Shown: positions 12,601-25,806, counted from the first letter of the stretch. The stretch is 64,000 nt of DNA from Planococcus citri (GCF_950023065.1 NC_088680.1:69043350-69107349), one strand, 5' to 3'. A program made the numbers and translations. The notes: generated by a model from the sequence alone, not told the origin.

Positions 12601-13690
12601 GTAGATGATTCTCTTTTGGTGAAGGTTCGAAATATAAGCAGATATCGAGCTTAATATGTTATAAACGTGTAGAATTTTGTAAATCAGAGTATCTACTGGT
12701 ACAAAAAAGCCATGAAAAAAAAGAAATAGGCGAGAATCTGACCTAAGCAGCAGGAAAGCATGAAAATAGTAAGTTTAGAAATATCTTCTGACAGCTCAGA
12801 AATTTCTGAAAAAAAAAAAATAGGCTCGTTATTTCCAATTATTATGCAATTCCCTCTATTCCATACCAACTTCTTGAATTATAAATTTTCAAAAACTTTT
12901 GCTCTTGCTTCGCTCGGGCTACTTCTTTTTTTTCCAAATTACATTTTCTAGAAAAGGTCCTTTAAATCTTAAAAATTTAAGTCTGAAATACCGATTCTCA
13001 TGTCAAAAATAATGTTTTTTAGGATTATCTTTCAACCAATGTACCGATAAGCTAAAACTTGGAGCACCAAAAACTTGGGAGAATGAATATTCAACATTAT
13101 TAGAAATTTGCTGAGAATGGAATAAAAATCATGTTGATACTATGCGTTTTTAAAAATTGAACTCTGTTTTACAAATTATGGTTCAAGATCAGTGAGAAAA
13201 TTGTAGGAAGATTCACAATTTTTGATGAATTGTGGGAGTATTTTTCACTTCTTCCACAACCAAGTTTTGAAATTCAACATTTTTTTTTTTACAAATTCAA
13301 CAGTTGGTTCCGAAGGTTGTAAAAAAGGTATCCTCGATTTTTGATCCTTTAGGTTTATTGTGTCCAGTTGCTTTACCAGCTAAATTTTTATTTGACATTT
13401 ATGGGGCAAAAACTTAGATTGGGATGATGTTTTAGATGAAGTTCAAAAGTCGTTAGATAACTTACATATTTATAATATACAGAAATGGATCCCTATGTAT
13501 TTTGTAGTGGTACCTAATGCTTGCAATGATTTTTATTTACATTGTTTCATTGACCCATCTCAAAAAGCTTATGCTGCAACTGTTTACATTATGAAAAATA
13601 ATGTAACTCATCTCATTTTTGCAAAATCTTGTCTCGCTTGTCGCAATAATCTAACAATCTATTCTAAAGTTAGAATTGTTAGCTTCACAA

Positions 13691-14392
13691 TATGTGACGT
13701 GACGAGACAAAATCGACCTTTGGACCTAAAAAATTATTTTTCACTTTTTGACGGATTTTTGGTACTCGGACATTCAAGAATCATTTAAAACCACCCAGAA
13801 GTCCCTATGATTTGCATAGCTCCCATATACAGGATAATCCAGTCAGAAATGTGCTCATTTTTTTTATTTATTTTTTATTTTTTCACTATTTCAACTTTTA
13901 AATCAATCTGGAGGCAAAACAAAGCATTCTATGACAAAAATACAACCAGCAAAGTTGTAGAGAATTAAATTTTCAAAACCTGCAAAAGGTTTATTTTTCT
14001 CCAAAATGCATAGTTTTTCATTTACTATCAAAAAACAGAAATTTTATGGTAATCATCATGAGGTTTTTGTTTTTTGAGAAAAACAGAAAGACTATGCATT
14101 TTGGAGAAAAATAAACCTATTATAGAATTTTGGAAATTTAATTCTCTACAACTTTGATCCATGTATTTTTCTTGTAGAACGCTTTGTTTCACCTCCAGAT
14201 TGATTTAAAAGTTGAAATAATGAAAAAATAAAAAAAAAATTGAAAAAATGAGCGCAGTCACGACTGAGCCCCCTGTATCAATGTAAATAACCATTTTACC
14301 CAGTGATGCTGGACTGAAAACTTGAACCCCCCCCCTTAACTCAAAAACTAGTTTTAAGCTCAAAGGTTGATTTTGTCTCGTCAGGTCACGTA
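13691..14392. mobile_element. Foldback MITE nested in BEL/Pao, TA duplication
   Basis: Termini GTGACGTGACGAGACAAAATC (13694 onward, one mismatch against the mirrored end at 14389) sit next to TA on both sides (13691-13692, 14391-14392). The interior is itself a long hairpin: 'ttgtagagaattaaattt' near 13955 pairs with 'aaatttaattctctacaa' near 14137, and 'ctccaaaatgcatag' with 'ctatgcattttggag'. No coding capacity. It splits the RNase H part of the BEL pol. Confidence 0.7.
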
Positions 14393-15337
14393 TATTATTT
14401 GTAGTTAAATTGTGAATCTTGTTAAGAATGATTTTACTGATGTTAATATCAAAAATATTTATGCATTGTCTGATTTAAAATGTGTATTATCATGGTTACA
14501 TATGTTTGAAAAAAGTTTTGCCAAAATTTGTAAAAAGAATTGTGAAGAGAATTGACAAATCGTTCAATTCCTATATGTATGTATTTCATCTGCTGAAAAT
14601 CCTGCTGATATAGCCAGTCAAAGTGCAGAAGTGCAAGACTTGAATTCATTGTGGTGGGAAGGTCCTACATGGTTGAAAGAGATGGAAGTTGCTTGGCCGA
14701 GGCAATGAATTTACAGTTTGAGTCTGAACCTGAACCTGAACAAGTTGGTACTTATTTTGCAATACAGCTGAAATTCAGCCTCCATTTAGAATCGATTATA
14801 CCTACTCAGTTTAAAACTCAACTATCTACTTGATGCAACGTTAAGCTATATGAAAAATGTCAACTCGTGTAATATTGTCCAGAAAATGAAAGAAGCTTTC
14901 AACTAGTGAATTATGTTTGTCCAAAACAAAAATTATCCTGATATTTCACAATATAATGTGCTTGGTTTAAAGTGTGATTCTCAAAATATTATACATTGTA
15001 CTGGATGCTTAGTTGAATCATTTCTCCACGATAATGCAAAGTTTCCTATGCTAATATTTCACTCATTTATTAATTGAAAAGATTCACATTAATAACTATT
15101 ATGTTGGTGTTTCACATACTTACTCTATCCGAATTGAGAAAAAGTGTCTAGATCCCAAAAGGCAGATCAACTGTGTATACTACATTCTGAAAAAGTGTGT
15201 AAACTGCAAAAAAATATTATGATGGCGGTCCTTTCCTTACAAGTATCCATCAATTCCTCCATTACCAGGATTTCATGTAAATCTAAGCAGTCTATTTTCT
15301 TGTTGTGGTATTGACACATTTGGTCCTTTACACATTA

Positions 15338-15954
15338 GTGATAACTAGAGTGCGGATTTTTATGCACGAAAAATCTCAAATTATGCACATAATTTATGCA
15401 TTGTAAAAGCCTGAAATATGCCATTTTTATGCATTTAAATGCTGAAAAATGCAAAATATGGACAATTGAGATGGGTGTTGTTGGAAAGCATTTTTCAATC
15501 TGAGTACAATGGTAGGACTCGTTTTTTGTTATTCTCCAATTAAATTCTATAAAACACAAAAAAAGGAAAAAAATACAAACAGCATGTATTGAAAATCGTC
15601 ATAAATTGAAAAATCACAAAATCTGTTGTAAAAAATTTTTATTTTTATTTTTTTTGTTTTGGCAGTCATTTTGATTTTTAAAAAAACCTTGGAAAACGAA
15701 AATTTTGGGCTAAATTTTTGAAATATGCTGAAAATGGCCAAAATATGTCGTTTTATGCACATTTAATGCTAGAATTATGACGTTTTATGATGGTTTTATG
15801 CATTTACAGCCAAAATAATATGCAAAATATGCACAATCAAATTGGGCTCATTTTACTCAAAATGTTCCGAATCACAAAGATCAATGTGATATGCGCAATT
15901 ATCTTGTACATATCAAAATATGCAAAAAATAAAAATCCGCACTCTAGTGATAAC
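15338..15954. mobile_element. hAT-type MITE nested in BEL/Pao integrase
   Basis: The element at 15346-15946 begins TAGAGTGCGGATTTTTATGCA and ends with the mirrored AAAAATCCGCACTCTA. It is flanked by a perfect 8-bp duplication GTGATAAC (15338-15345, 15947-15954), diagnostic of the hAT superfamily. It is 601 bp, AT-rich, full of 'atgca' words and without transposase. Removing it would rejoin the integrase sequence on either side. Confidence 0.9.
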
Positions 15955-16251
15955 TCAGCCCAGAAAAAAATATTGTTTGTATTTTTGTTTGTATGATTAT
16001 GAGTGCAATTCATTTAGAGCTGTTAGATGATATGCCAATAACTCAAGAATTCCCACTCGCTTTTCTTAATTTTATCGTATCACATACAATGCCTGAATTT
16101 GTAATCAGTGATAACGCAATGCTGTTTGCTATTGTTAAGGTGTTGATGGAGAAAATTTTCAATTGTATAATAGCCTATAATTCCTAAAAATCAATTAAGA
16201 ACCATGTTGTATGAAGTTACTTCTGTAATCAATTCGCATCCTATATTAAAT

Positions 16252-16963
16252 CGCACCTCGGGAGTAATAAGGTCACATCTCAAAAAAAATTGATTTTGAT
16301 GTTTTTGCGTTTTTGGGGTTTGTATGACCCCCCTCAACCAAAAATTACACTTTGAGTTGGGTACATTATCTAGATCTTGTAAAAAACGCAAATGGCCTAA
16401 CTCAAAATCTCAACAACATTGCAAGTTGTTTGGAGTTATAAGGGTACATCTCAAAAAACTCCACCTTTTTTGAGCAAATTCCGTGCATACAAAGTGTTAA
16501 CAAATAGTTTTGATTGTTTTGAATGTTTGTCAGTTAGAAATAGTCACAAGGAGTGCATTTTTTACTGGTTTGTACCAAATGGAAATTTTTTTTTAAATTG
16601 ATCACTTTTCAGAAAAATGAATTTGCACATATCATGAAATTTTAGTTTTTTGAGAAAAACTCAAAAACTAAGCACTCTAGAAAAAAACTAACGACATTAT
16701 GTCGATTGGAAATTTAATTCTCTACAACTTTCTCAAAATGTTTTCCAAACATTGAAATATTTCCTCTTTAAGATTTTATTTTTCAAAGTGTTCTTATGCT
16801 AAATGAAGGTAGGATACCAGATCTTTAAAATGAGGTGCTATTCATTCCTCACAATTAATTATAAGTTGATAAAAATAATGAATCAAGTTTTTAAAAAAAA
16901 GAAAATCACTCTCCTGTAAAATTTCACTTTTTTGAGATATGACCTTATTACTCCCAAGGTGCA
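16252..16963 (+). mobile_element. MITE 'CACCTCGGGAGTAATAAGGT', copy 1
   Basis: The left terminus GCACCTCGGGAGTAATAAGG and the mirrored right terminus 'ccttattactcccaaggtgc' define a roughly 712-bp element lying in the 3' part of the BEL pol. Inner inverted or shared blocks include 'gaaatttaattctctacaac'. No transposase frame. An inverted relative lies at 62982-63776. The target duplication is not clear. Confidence 0.75.
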
Positions 16964-17491
16964 AAATGCCGGTGAAAATGATAGTAATGTATTAACGCTT
17001 AATGATCTGATGAATACCAAATTTGATTTTGTTCCAGATATCAATAATGTTGAAAATATCAAACGTGATGTACCTAATCATAAATTTAGGGAAAAGATCT
17101 AATGATATTATTAATCAGTTTTGGAATGCTTCATGAATGTAATATTAGTATAAAATAAAATAAAAATCTAGTACTTAGATGTAGTTCCAAAAGTAGGAGA
17201 TATTGTAGCATACTAACCAAAGGTGATGAAAAATTTTGTCCTGGAGGAGAGTGGAAAGTTAATAAAGTACCTAATATGTATTAGGTCAGCAATTGTTGAA
17301 ACTAAAAATTCTAAACTCACCCGCCGGCTGCTACATTAATAAATTGTATCCCTTAGAAACATCGTACTTTTTTCTCATTTACCTAGGTATTATAAATACC
17401 TGTATACATTTTGTTTTTCATCGTGCGTGTCATTAAACTTTGTGAATTCTGCAATATTCGGTTGCTGTGTTCATTATCTTAAGTATTCTAA

Positions 17492-17854
17492 ACTATTTGC
17501 AGTGGTGCAGAGTTATTGATGTGAGCTTATATCGATATTTTCAATATAATATCAGAGATGTTACATCATCAAAATTTAAAAGTGACTTTTTTTAGAAGGC
17601 AAATCTGGGAAAATTGGGCTTGTTTTACAGAAGATGAAACAATGTTTTCTTGCTGTTTTCATGAGCCAAGTACAATTTTTCAACAAAGCATTCTGGTTTT
17701 TATAATATCAAGTCTAAATTGCAGTTCAAGAAACCAGGTTTTTAACAAATTTTTGCAATTTTGATGTGCACTGATGATTGAAATGTTACATCGATCCACA
17801 TTGATATCTTCTTAGATCAGTGTACATTGATAACTTTGCACCACTAACTATTTG
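17492..17854. mobile_element. hAT-type MITE, 347 bp
   Basis: Termini CAGTGGTGCAGAGTTATTGA (17500) and the mirrored 'ataactttgcaccact' (ending 17845, last base changed) are bounded by the perfect 8-bp duplication ACTATTTG (17492-17499, 17847-17854). No coding capacity. It lies just downstream of the BEL relic. Confidence 0.85.
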
Positions 17855-17869
17855 TTATTGTTTTCATTG

Positions 17870-19560
17870 TGAAATAAGCCGAGATAGATATGATAAGGTT
17901 TACTTATTTTTAGAACCGATAATAAATCACTCTCTTCGGTTCCTCCTTTTCTTTAGGGGAGGGATAACTATAGGTATATTTTGAGAAAATGTTCAGGAAG
18001 GGGCTGAACTGAGGGTGGACCGATGGAGTGCTAATTTTTTCTGTTTGGAATTCCAAGAAAATAATAATCAATTTTATTCATTTGGTTTAGTTTTTACAAC
18101 TTTATCACAAAGAGATAACAGGTATTAATAATTATTAAAAGAAAAAAGTTAAAGGGGCAGGATTTTAAACCATGAATATCTTGGAAAAGTCTGGGTTGAA
18201 GACGATGGTTTATGGTATGGATTTATTATATATTTCGGATTAGTGTTACGCTCTAGTTTTAGATGATTTTTCTTACATAAATTGGAATGTTAAAACCTAG
18301 AAAACAATCTAAATGAAATAGGCCAGCAAACTGCTCATAAAAAGTATATACCTAAAGAAATCCCATAATACTTAATAGAAAAAGAAATGCAGGTATCGTT
18401 AATATATCACGATATTTGTCTGGTATGCGATAAAGAGAGAGACAATTGAGTGAGAGAGACAGAGTGAAAGGAGGAGGGAAAAAAACAAGTAATCGTGAGA
18501 AGGAACTTTTTATATATAGAAAAGAGTTCTTGATAATGACACAGAAAGCATTGTACAAAAAGGGTAGGTAGGTATATTTGCCTTCACCGCGTTGTAAAAT
18601 TAACCTTACCCTCTTCCTCAGCCATATCTACCATCCAATAATCAACACGCGTTTTACCCTTTTTTTTCAAAACCCAAACGCGTGTGAAAAAAAAAGATTT
18701 CATTTTTCGTCTACGACTTTTCCTCGTGTATACTGTATAGTTATGTAGTATACCTATGTTTTTTTTTTAGTAATGATTTTCATTTTATTTATTATTAAAC
18801 GTTTTTTGATCGAGATAAAACATTTTAATGGGATATTGTTTTACATAGGTGTTTTAATCCGGCTTCATCAGCATTCTGTGAGTTCAGATCGAGGTGTCCT
18901 GTGCTCGCCGAGGGTGAACAATGTGTCTACGTATGTCTACCAATCCTGTTATTAATGTTTCCGTTGGACGTGTTTTAAACACGAGAACTCTCTAATTGGG
19001 GTCGAGAAATGAATTGTCGATGTTTCAAATGTGAAAAAAAAAGAGGGAAGGTAAACGCTGATGTTAAAGTGTGTCGTGATTCGAAAGGTGTAAGTGTACG
19101 AGGATTCTTAATGATATTTTTGGTTTGTTTCAGGTGGTATTTTATCGGAGTTGGAATCATGTGTGGGATTTTCTTGAAAATTGGCGAAGGATTGGTGTCT
19201 TAGTCTATGCTTGATTGGGATTGGAGATGAATAAGAAAATGTGGCAATTTTGCGACTGTAGTGCAACTTTGATGGGTACCGGTCTAGTTCATTTATGATG
19301 GTAAGAAAAAGTATCTTGATTTTTTTTTTCGATAGGTAGGTCTAAGTAGGTCCTCTTACTTTAGAGCGCGTATGCTTAAGACTACTGAAAGAGTATCATG
19401 TCAGGTGGGAATTCACTTGAAGCAGAGTTTTGTATCCAGCGATATGGAGTAGTATCATTATTCGAAATTTGAATTTTGAGAACCCCTCTTGAAATGGTTT
19501 TGGAATTCTATATGAAAAATGTGACTGTGGTTTTGAGGTAATGAAAAATATATTGTATAT
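17870..19560. other. Non-genic stretch
   Basis: AT-rich, with a GA-rich tract at 18425-18485 and short GGTA repeats at 18565-18575. A slightly GC-richer part lies at 18860-19160. No spliced gene or RNA gene recognised. Confidence 0.35.
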
Positions 19561-19579
19561 TTTTGAGCGACTACTTATA

Positions 19580-20960
19580 TACAGAAACGTCATGTTTTTT
19601 GGCAAAAATCTTCCATTTCTGCTAAAGTTGCAAAAAAGTTGAGCTTCTCTACCAAAATTTTCAAAAAAGCCCTACTTTTTCACCAAAATTTGCAAAATAT
19701 TGGTTTTTTTGGCCAAAATTACGACAAATCTAGCAGATTTGCTAAAATTTCTAAAAAAAATCCAAACTCTCTGCAAAAATTTCTTTTAAAAAAATTAATC
19801 TACATTCAGTCAAAATTTCATAAAATCCTACCTTTTGCCACAATTATAAAAATGTGGTTTTGTATGAAAATTACCTAAAATTTTTCAGTCTTGTACAAAT
19901 TGCTGAAAAAAAATTAATCAATTTTTTTGCCAAAATTTCAAAAAAAACTCTTTTTCCACCAAATTTTAAAAATCCTGCTTTTGCGTCAAAATTACCATAA
20001 ATTATGCAATTCTGTCAAAAATTCTGAAAAAACCTTGATTTTCCTCCAAAATTGTAAAAATTTTGATTTTGTCCCAAAATTACCAAAAATTTTGAAATTT
20101 TATCTCAATTTAATTGCTTAAAACCCGTTTTTTTTATATCAGAACTTTTTTTCTAAAAATAAATCCGATTTTCACCAACATTTCAAAAACCCTTCTTTTG
20201 TGCCAACAACATTATCATACATTTTTCTGTTTTGCCAAAATTGTTGAAAAAATTTTGCTTTTACGTTAAAATTACCAAAAATTATGCAGTTTTGTAAAAC
20301 CTGCTAAATAATTCTGTTTTTCTGCCAAAATATCTAAAAAAAACTGGTTTCCCAATCAACTAAATATAGTTAAAATCTTACTTTTTGTCAAGATCTCAAC
20401 GTTCAAAAAACAGCCAGCCATAGTCCACAAATTTCATAAAAAAAACATGCAATATTTTTCAAAATTTGAATTTTTTGGCTTTTTTTCGATTATTTAGCAA
20501 ATTTGGGAAGCAATTGATAACTTATCAACTGAATCTATATTCAACTTTTCAAATTCTCCTCATTATCGTTCTCTGCCAAAATTGCAAAACATTCAACTTG
20601 TCTGCCAGAATTACAAAAATCCTCCTTCTCTCGACCAAATTAGGAAAAATTTGGCTTTTTTGTTGGAATTATGGAATTACAAAAAATTTTACTCAATCAC
20701 TTTACTTTTTTGCCAGAATTTTTTTCTTAAAAAAAAAACAACTAATAGAATTGAAAAAATTTTCGACCAAAATTGCAAAGATCCAGCTTTGCTATCAAAG
20801 CTGTAAAAAAAACACATTTTCAGCACAAAAATTTCAGGATAGTCCTTTTTCCAAAAATTATTAAAAATATGTCGTTTTTTTTTTTTTGCAAAATTATAAA
20901 CACGTTCTTCACTAAAATTGAGAAAGTATTCTTACAATAAAACTTGAAAATGATTAGATT
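19580..20960 (+). repeat. Degenerate 'CCAAAATT' minisatellite, cluster 2
   Basis: More than thirty imperfect units of about 31-40 bp, each with '(g/a)ccaaaatt.caaaaa', run head to tail for about 1.4 kb. Open frames here (for example 20466-20864) translate the repeat into Lys/Phe/Asn/Leu-rich strings and are not genes. Confidence 0.75.
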
Positions 20961-21059
20961 CTTCTTTCAAAATTTTGCATTTCTAAAGAATTTTTCTATG
21001 TTTCTTTGAAAAATCATAAAATTTTAACCTGAATAAATGGTTCTCTTGTTTGGAGAAAA

Positions 21060-22890
21060 ATATGTAGATACCTACTTCTCTAAGCATAAAATTGCAGTTA
21101 CATTAGCAAACAATTTGAAAAATGTTTTAATTAAAATATTAAGATGGGACACGCGACCGAAGACTTGAAAAGTGGAAATTTGGAGCAAATTCTATGTGGA
21201 TTCAGATAAACTAGTATTTTCGCTTCATTTGTTTGTTTTCGTTTTTTATACGCATTCTCGAGTAATAAAATTGGCTGAAATTTAAAGTATACAACATCGC
21301 ACGTTCTTTTCAACATTTGTAGAACAGAATATTGTAGCTGAATTGGCGAAAAAAAAGAGAAGAAAATTCATTCAACGTTTTTATTTCATGCAGTCGTTTT
21401 ACGAGCAGTCGTAAATCACCAAGAACCTCTCTCAACATACTTAACACATCTTCGAAATTATTCAACTCCTGTAAAGGGGGAGTTTTCTTTCTCCATTTAT
21501 ATACGAATGAGTAAGCGAGAAGTAGTGCACCAGGGACCAGGGTATCTTTTAATTAGAAATCTGTTTGGGTTCGAGCCAACGAGAGAGAGAAAAAAAGAAA
21601 AAAAATAGCTATAGTACATGTAGAAATGAAAACTCGACATATCCGCCTTATATGTATTGCACGCCTACGTACAATTTTCTCATTCTCTCTGTCTCTTCTC
21701 TGTCCTCTCTGTGTGATGGGAAAAAATGTGGTTTTGCTTTTTCTAAGATACATCCTTGGGTAGCACATATTTGCGCCAAAATAGAATGGATACCGACAAT
21801 ATGGCGATTAAAGCCGATACTCGATATAGCGATTTACTCGTACTCGAGCCAAGCTTTTAATACCTATTATTGGACACGTTCAGCACATAACTTTGCTTAC
21901 AGAGCTTCTCATCATTTTGAAAAAAAATGAAAATAAAAACATACGAGTAAACCCTACGTACAAAATACTTATGTGTATATGAGACTGGTACACAAACCAA
22001 CGAGTAAGTATATGTACGACGAGGGAACTTAATAACGTGGAAAGATTACGAACGCCATCGCCATCGCCATGCCATCGCCACCCCTACACACCGACGACAT
22101 GGACCAGCCGCCATAAACGTTGTGGCGCAACACACCCCATATTTTTAGCTCACTTTTTTTTTATTTTTTGAGGAAATGTCTTATTTGTTTTACAAAGTAT
22201 AACGCGGCGCGGCGGCCTTATTTTTTTTCACTCTGCCACCCTTGCTTTTTCACTTCTTTTATAGTTTATACTGTCTGTGCTGAGGCTAAAACGATGCTAT
22301 CCCCTTTTCGTCCTTTTAGCTCGGTTCGCGCGTTAGAGTCAGTTTCTCTTTTATTATCACTAATTAATGTTTCTTCGTTAATAACTAAATCCGAATGAGC
22401 TTTTAATAACGCGAGCCGTGCTTTTTTCCCTCTAAATACTAGTACATAACGTTTGGCTTCTCTTTTTGACGCTTCTTATCATGGGAAAAAAATGAAAAAT
22501 GTAACGAATGATAATATTGAACTTGATATTATCAATTCAAATTGTGATATTTTGACAAAAAAATCTGCTACCTCTCACACGTGTCATTCATTGTGCTGAA
22601 AAAAAAACTCAAGCTGGATCGACAGGGATAGAATAGCTATATGCATCTTATTTAAAACAACACGAAAACATCCCATCTTTGCTTTTCACCATCGAAATGA
22701 AATTATTGCGGGAGCTTAAGTGTAAAGCCAGGGTGAGGTAAGAAGGGTTGTACTATGAATTTGTTGACCGAGCCATAAGCAAGTATGCCGAACTAATAGG
22801 ATCCGCAACTTGATGGTTTTAATCTGTCCTTATTAATTAGTCGCTTTACAAACAAAATGCATTTTGATTTCGTATTCAAAGAATACTAAT
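21060..22890. other. Non-genic stretch with GC-richer block
   Basis: The part at 21980-22330 has balanced composition with CGCCAT repeats (22050-22080) and 'gcggcgcggcggcc' (22204-22217), like the blocks at 8100 and 33560. Open frames on both strands show no recognisable domain. Possible conserved non-coding DNA. Confidence 0.3.
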
Positions 22891-22959
22891 TGTATTATCT
22901 CGCATGAATACGCCGCCACACCATAAACAACGCTACGCTCGAGCTTTTATTTAAACTCG

Positions 22960-23740
22960 TAAAGGCTTTTTTAGCGGGGGCACGTGGGAAAAAATTTCGA
23001 AAATATCGGAAAATTGCTGTAAAAAGAAAGAATTTAGAGGTGGACGGGGATGAAAGTTGGCAAAGGAAGGAACTTTGAAGTAATGTTGTGAAAAACAGGA
23101 CTTTTGTTTGACAAACTGTGAAACAAAAAGAGGACTTTTTAAGCAGTGAAGGCAAAAATCTATGCTTTTTGAACGTATTGGCAAAAATGCAAAAATCTCT
23201 GATCAATTTTGGTAAAAATTAACACTACTTATTTGACTATTTATTTAAAAAACTACTCCCTGAAAATTTTGACGAAAAAACATTACAAGTTTTAGTCAAC
23301 TCGCCAAAAATTGACACTCACTGACAATTTTGACTGGAAACGGGAATTTTTTGGTAATTTTGGAGAAAACAGAATTTTTTTGGGCAATCTTGGCAAGAAC
23401 AGGACTGTTTGACGATTTTGGCGAAAATTTGCACTTTTTGACAATTTTACCAGAAATTTACACTTTTTGACAATTTTGACAAAAATGGATACTTTTTGAA
23501 AATTATGCCAAAAATGCATTCTTTTGGAATATTTTGCCAAAAGTCGACGCTTTTCGAAAACGTTTCCAAAAATTGACACTTTCTGACTTCGGAAAATTTT
23601 GGAGGGAGGAATAAACCTTATAAGCAAGATTGGCAAAAAAACACAACTTTCGTTTGGCATTTTCGGAACAAAAAGAGGACTTTTTAAAGAAATAAGGAAA
23701 AAATTAATTCTTCTTGGTTGATTCTGTGAGGGGGAGGGTG
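22960..23740 (-). repeat. Degenerate 'CCAAAATT' minisatellite, cluster 3 (inverted)
   Basis: Same repeat as at 19580 but in the opposite orientation ('aattttggc.aaaaa'). About fifteen to twenty drifting units. The 158-codon open frame at 23292-23768 on the minus strand is a repeat translation (recurrent PKLPK/FRQNRQ-type strings), not a gene. Confidence 0.7.
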
Positions 23741-23836
23741 ACAAGGGGGTATAAAAATTTATAGACATTCATTTCGAAGCCTTTTGGAGGAATCAATTAT
23801 TGCGTTGGATACTTCAGAGTATGGCCAAAAATAGGT

Positions 23837-24451
23837 TGTAAAGACAGTTTTTACTTGCACCTGAGGTACTACATGCTTACATGGTCTAACTTTACTCTAC
23901 GACCTCGTTAGACCTATACCTAGTGCTACACAGTAGACAGGTAGGCACTGGCGATCTACCGCCTAGATATACCTACTCTTCGGATATAAAGAGTATGAAA
24001 TATTAATTATGCACAATGAATAATTATAAATAAATACTCTAACGACTATGTATTGATACTCGCTTTATTATTATTTAAGCACCTGTATTCACATAGTCTA
24101 ATTATTTAAGATTACGTAATAGAATTACGAATATAACAGGAATCGAATACTCAGTATTCGTATTTGCGTGTAAAAACACCACCCAGGGAATAAGGGCATT
24201 TATGTCGGATAGGGCAGGTCCGTCATAGATGACTCTTTGAGAGATTTTAAAGATGACTGCAGTTCATCTTGAGTAACCACGATCACAGCATCCGATCCGA
24301 CTGATATTACGTAAGAGAATACTTCATATTCAAGTAATTGATAGGTGGAAAATACACAACCCATACGTAGAATGTACTGATAGGGCTCCGCACTTCGACC
24401 TATCTATCGAATGGAAACCAAGCTTTCGCTTGGTGAGTCTGTGGTTGACTG
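23837..24451 (-). repeat. LTR A, truncated 3' portion
   Basis: Begins TGTAAAGACAG at 23837 (the mirrored 3' LTR end) and follows LTR C closely until about 24451, where it meets LTR B. Positions 23837-24400 pair with 24452-25015. Confidence 0.75.
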
Positions 24452-25015
24452 GGTTGAAGTGCGGAGCCCTATCAGTACATTCTACGTATGGGTTGTGTAT
24501 TTTCCACCTATCAATTACTTGAATATGAAGTATTCTCTTACGTAATATCAGTTGGATCGGATGCTGTGATCGTGGTTACTCAAGATGAACTGCAGTCATC
24601 TTTAAAATCTCTCAAAGAGTCATCTATGACGGACCTGCCCTATCCGGCATAAATGCCCTTATTCCCTGGGTGGTGTTTTCACACGCAAATACGAATACTG
24701 AGTATTCGATTCCTGTTATATTCGTAATTCTATTATGTAATCTTAAATAATTAGACTATGTGAATACAAGTGCTTAAATAATAATAAAGCGAGTATCAAT
24801 ACATAGTCGTCAGAGTATTTATTTATAATTATTCAGTGTGCATAATTAATATTTCATACTCTATATATCCGAAGAGTAGGTATATCGAGGCGGTAGATCG
24901 CCAGTGCCTACCTGTCTACTGTGTAGCACTAGGTATAGGTCTAACGAGGTCGTAGAGTAAAGTTAGACCATGTAAGCATGTAGCACCTCAGGTGCAAGTA
25001 AAAACTGTCTTTACA
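24452..25015 (+). repeat. LTR B, truncated, plus orientation
   Basis: Ends CTGTCTTTACA at 25015 and is followed directly by a primer-binding-like sequence, which fixes its orientation as plus. Its 564 bp are the mirror of LTR A with only scattered differences by eye (for example tagcacctc against the mirrored gaggtacta). Confidence 0.75.
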
Positions 25016-25041
25016 TTTGGCACCCAACGTGGGGCTCGAAA
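25016..25041 (+). promoter_or_regulatory. Primer-binding-like segment of an LTR element
   Basis: TTTGGCACCCAACGTGGGGC starts immediately after the LTR B end. This matches the tRNA primer-site style (TGGYRCCCAACGTGGGGC) found next to 5' LTRs of many insect LTR elements. It is cut off after 26 bp by LTR C. Confidence 0.6.
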
Positions 25042-25806
25042 TGTAAAGACAGTTATTCTGCACTTTCGTGCTAAAAGCTTACATGGTCCAACTTTACCCT
25101 ACGAAAGCGTTGGACCTATACCTAGTGCTACACACAGGTAGGCACTGGCGATTTACCACCTCGTATACCTACTCTTCGGATATAAGAGTATAAAATATAT
25201 TTATGCACACTGAATAAGAATAAATAAATACTCGGACGACTATGTATTGATACTTGCTTTATTATTAATTAAGCACTTGTATTCACATAGTCTAATTATT
25301 TAAATTTACGTAATAGAATTACGATTTAATACAGGAATCGAATACTCAGTATTTGTGTAGTTGTGTAAAACACCACCCAGGGAAGAAGGGCATTTATGCC
25401 GGATAGGGCAGGTCCGTCATAGATGACTCAAAATGAGATTTTAAAGATGACTGCAGTTCATCTTGAGTAACCATGATCACAGCATCCGATCCGATTGATA
25501 TTACGTAAGAGAATACTTCATATTCAAGTAATTGATAGGTGGAAAGTACACAACCCATACGTAGAATGTACTAGATAGGGCTCCGCACTTCGACCTATCT
25601 CTTGAATGGAAACCAAGCTCTCGCTTGGTGAGTCCGTGATTGACTGACTAATTGATCGGATAACGTGAAACACTTCACTGACGCGAACTAAACCGCTAGA
25701 TAGCGTGGTTACGTAAGAGAAGTGGTACTACTTCCGAAGAGGAATAAAAAGAGAACAATTTTCTCTCGCCTAAGGGATAGAAAATGGCGCAATTCCTCCC
25801 TTTACA
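25042..25806 (-). repeat. LTR C, full length
   Basis: 765 bp. On the minus strand it runs from TGTAAAGGGAGGAATTGC (25806 downwards) to GTCTTTACA (25042). It keeps the 5' part that A and B lack (about 25655-25806). It differs from A more than A differs from B. Confidence 0.75.

Larger units (their letters stand above)
13325..17380 (+). mobile_element. Decayed BEL/Pao LTR retrotransposon pol region
   Basis: Fragments in correct order match BEL/Pao polymerase proteins: DPLGLLCPVALPAK and WDDVLDE (13343-13460), an RNase H start LHCFIDPSQKAYAATVY (13545-13600), NPADIAS and LWWEGPTWL (14600-14690), a zinc-finger integrase head with KKCVNCKK (15100-15240), PPLPGFHV and IDTFGPL (15250-15335), AIHLELLDDM and ISDNAMLF (15995-16130), and a C-terminal PKVGDIV … RSAIVETKNSKLTRRL (17185-17330). 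Stops and frameshifts occur throughout and three MITEs interrupt it, so it is dead. No confident LTRs, gag or protease were found. The role in life was reverse transcription and integration of the element's own cDNA. Confidence 0.85.

Noticed and set aside
20466..20864. 132-codon plus-strand open frame and similar frames in A/T-rich clusters
   Set aside because: Sequence is a translation of the degenerate CCAAAATT minisatellite; residues recur with the repeat period and match no protein family.
23292..23768. 158-codon minus-strand open frame
   Set aside because: Also repeat-derived; the longest frame in the window but with periodic PKLPK/QNR-type content and no splice or start context.
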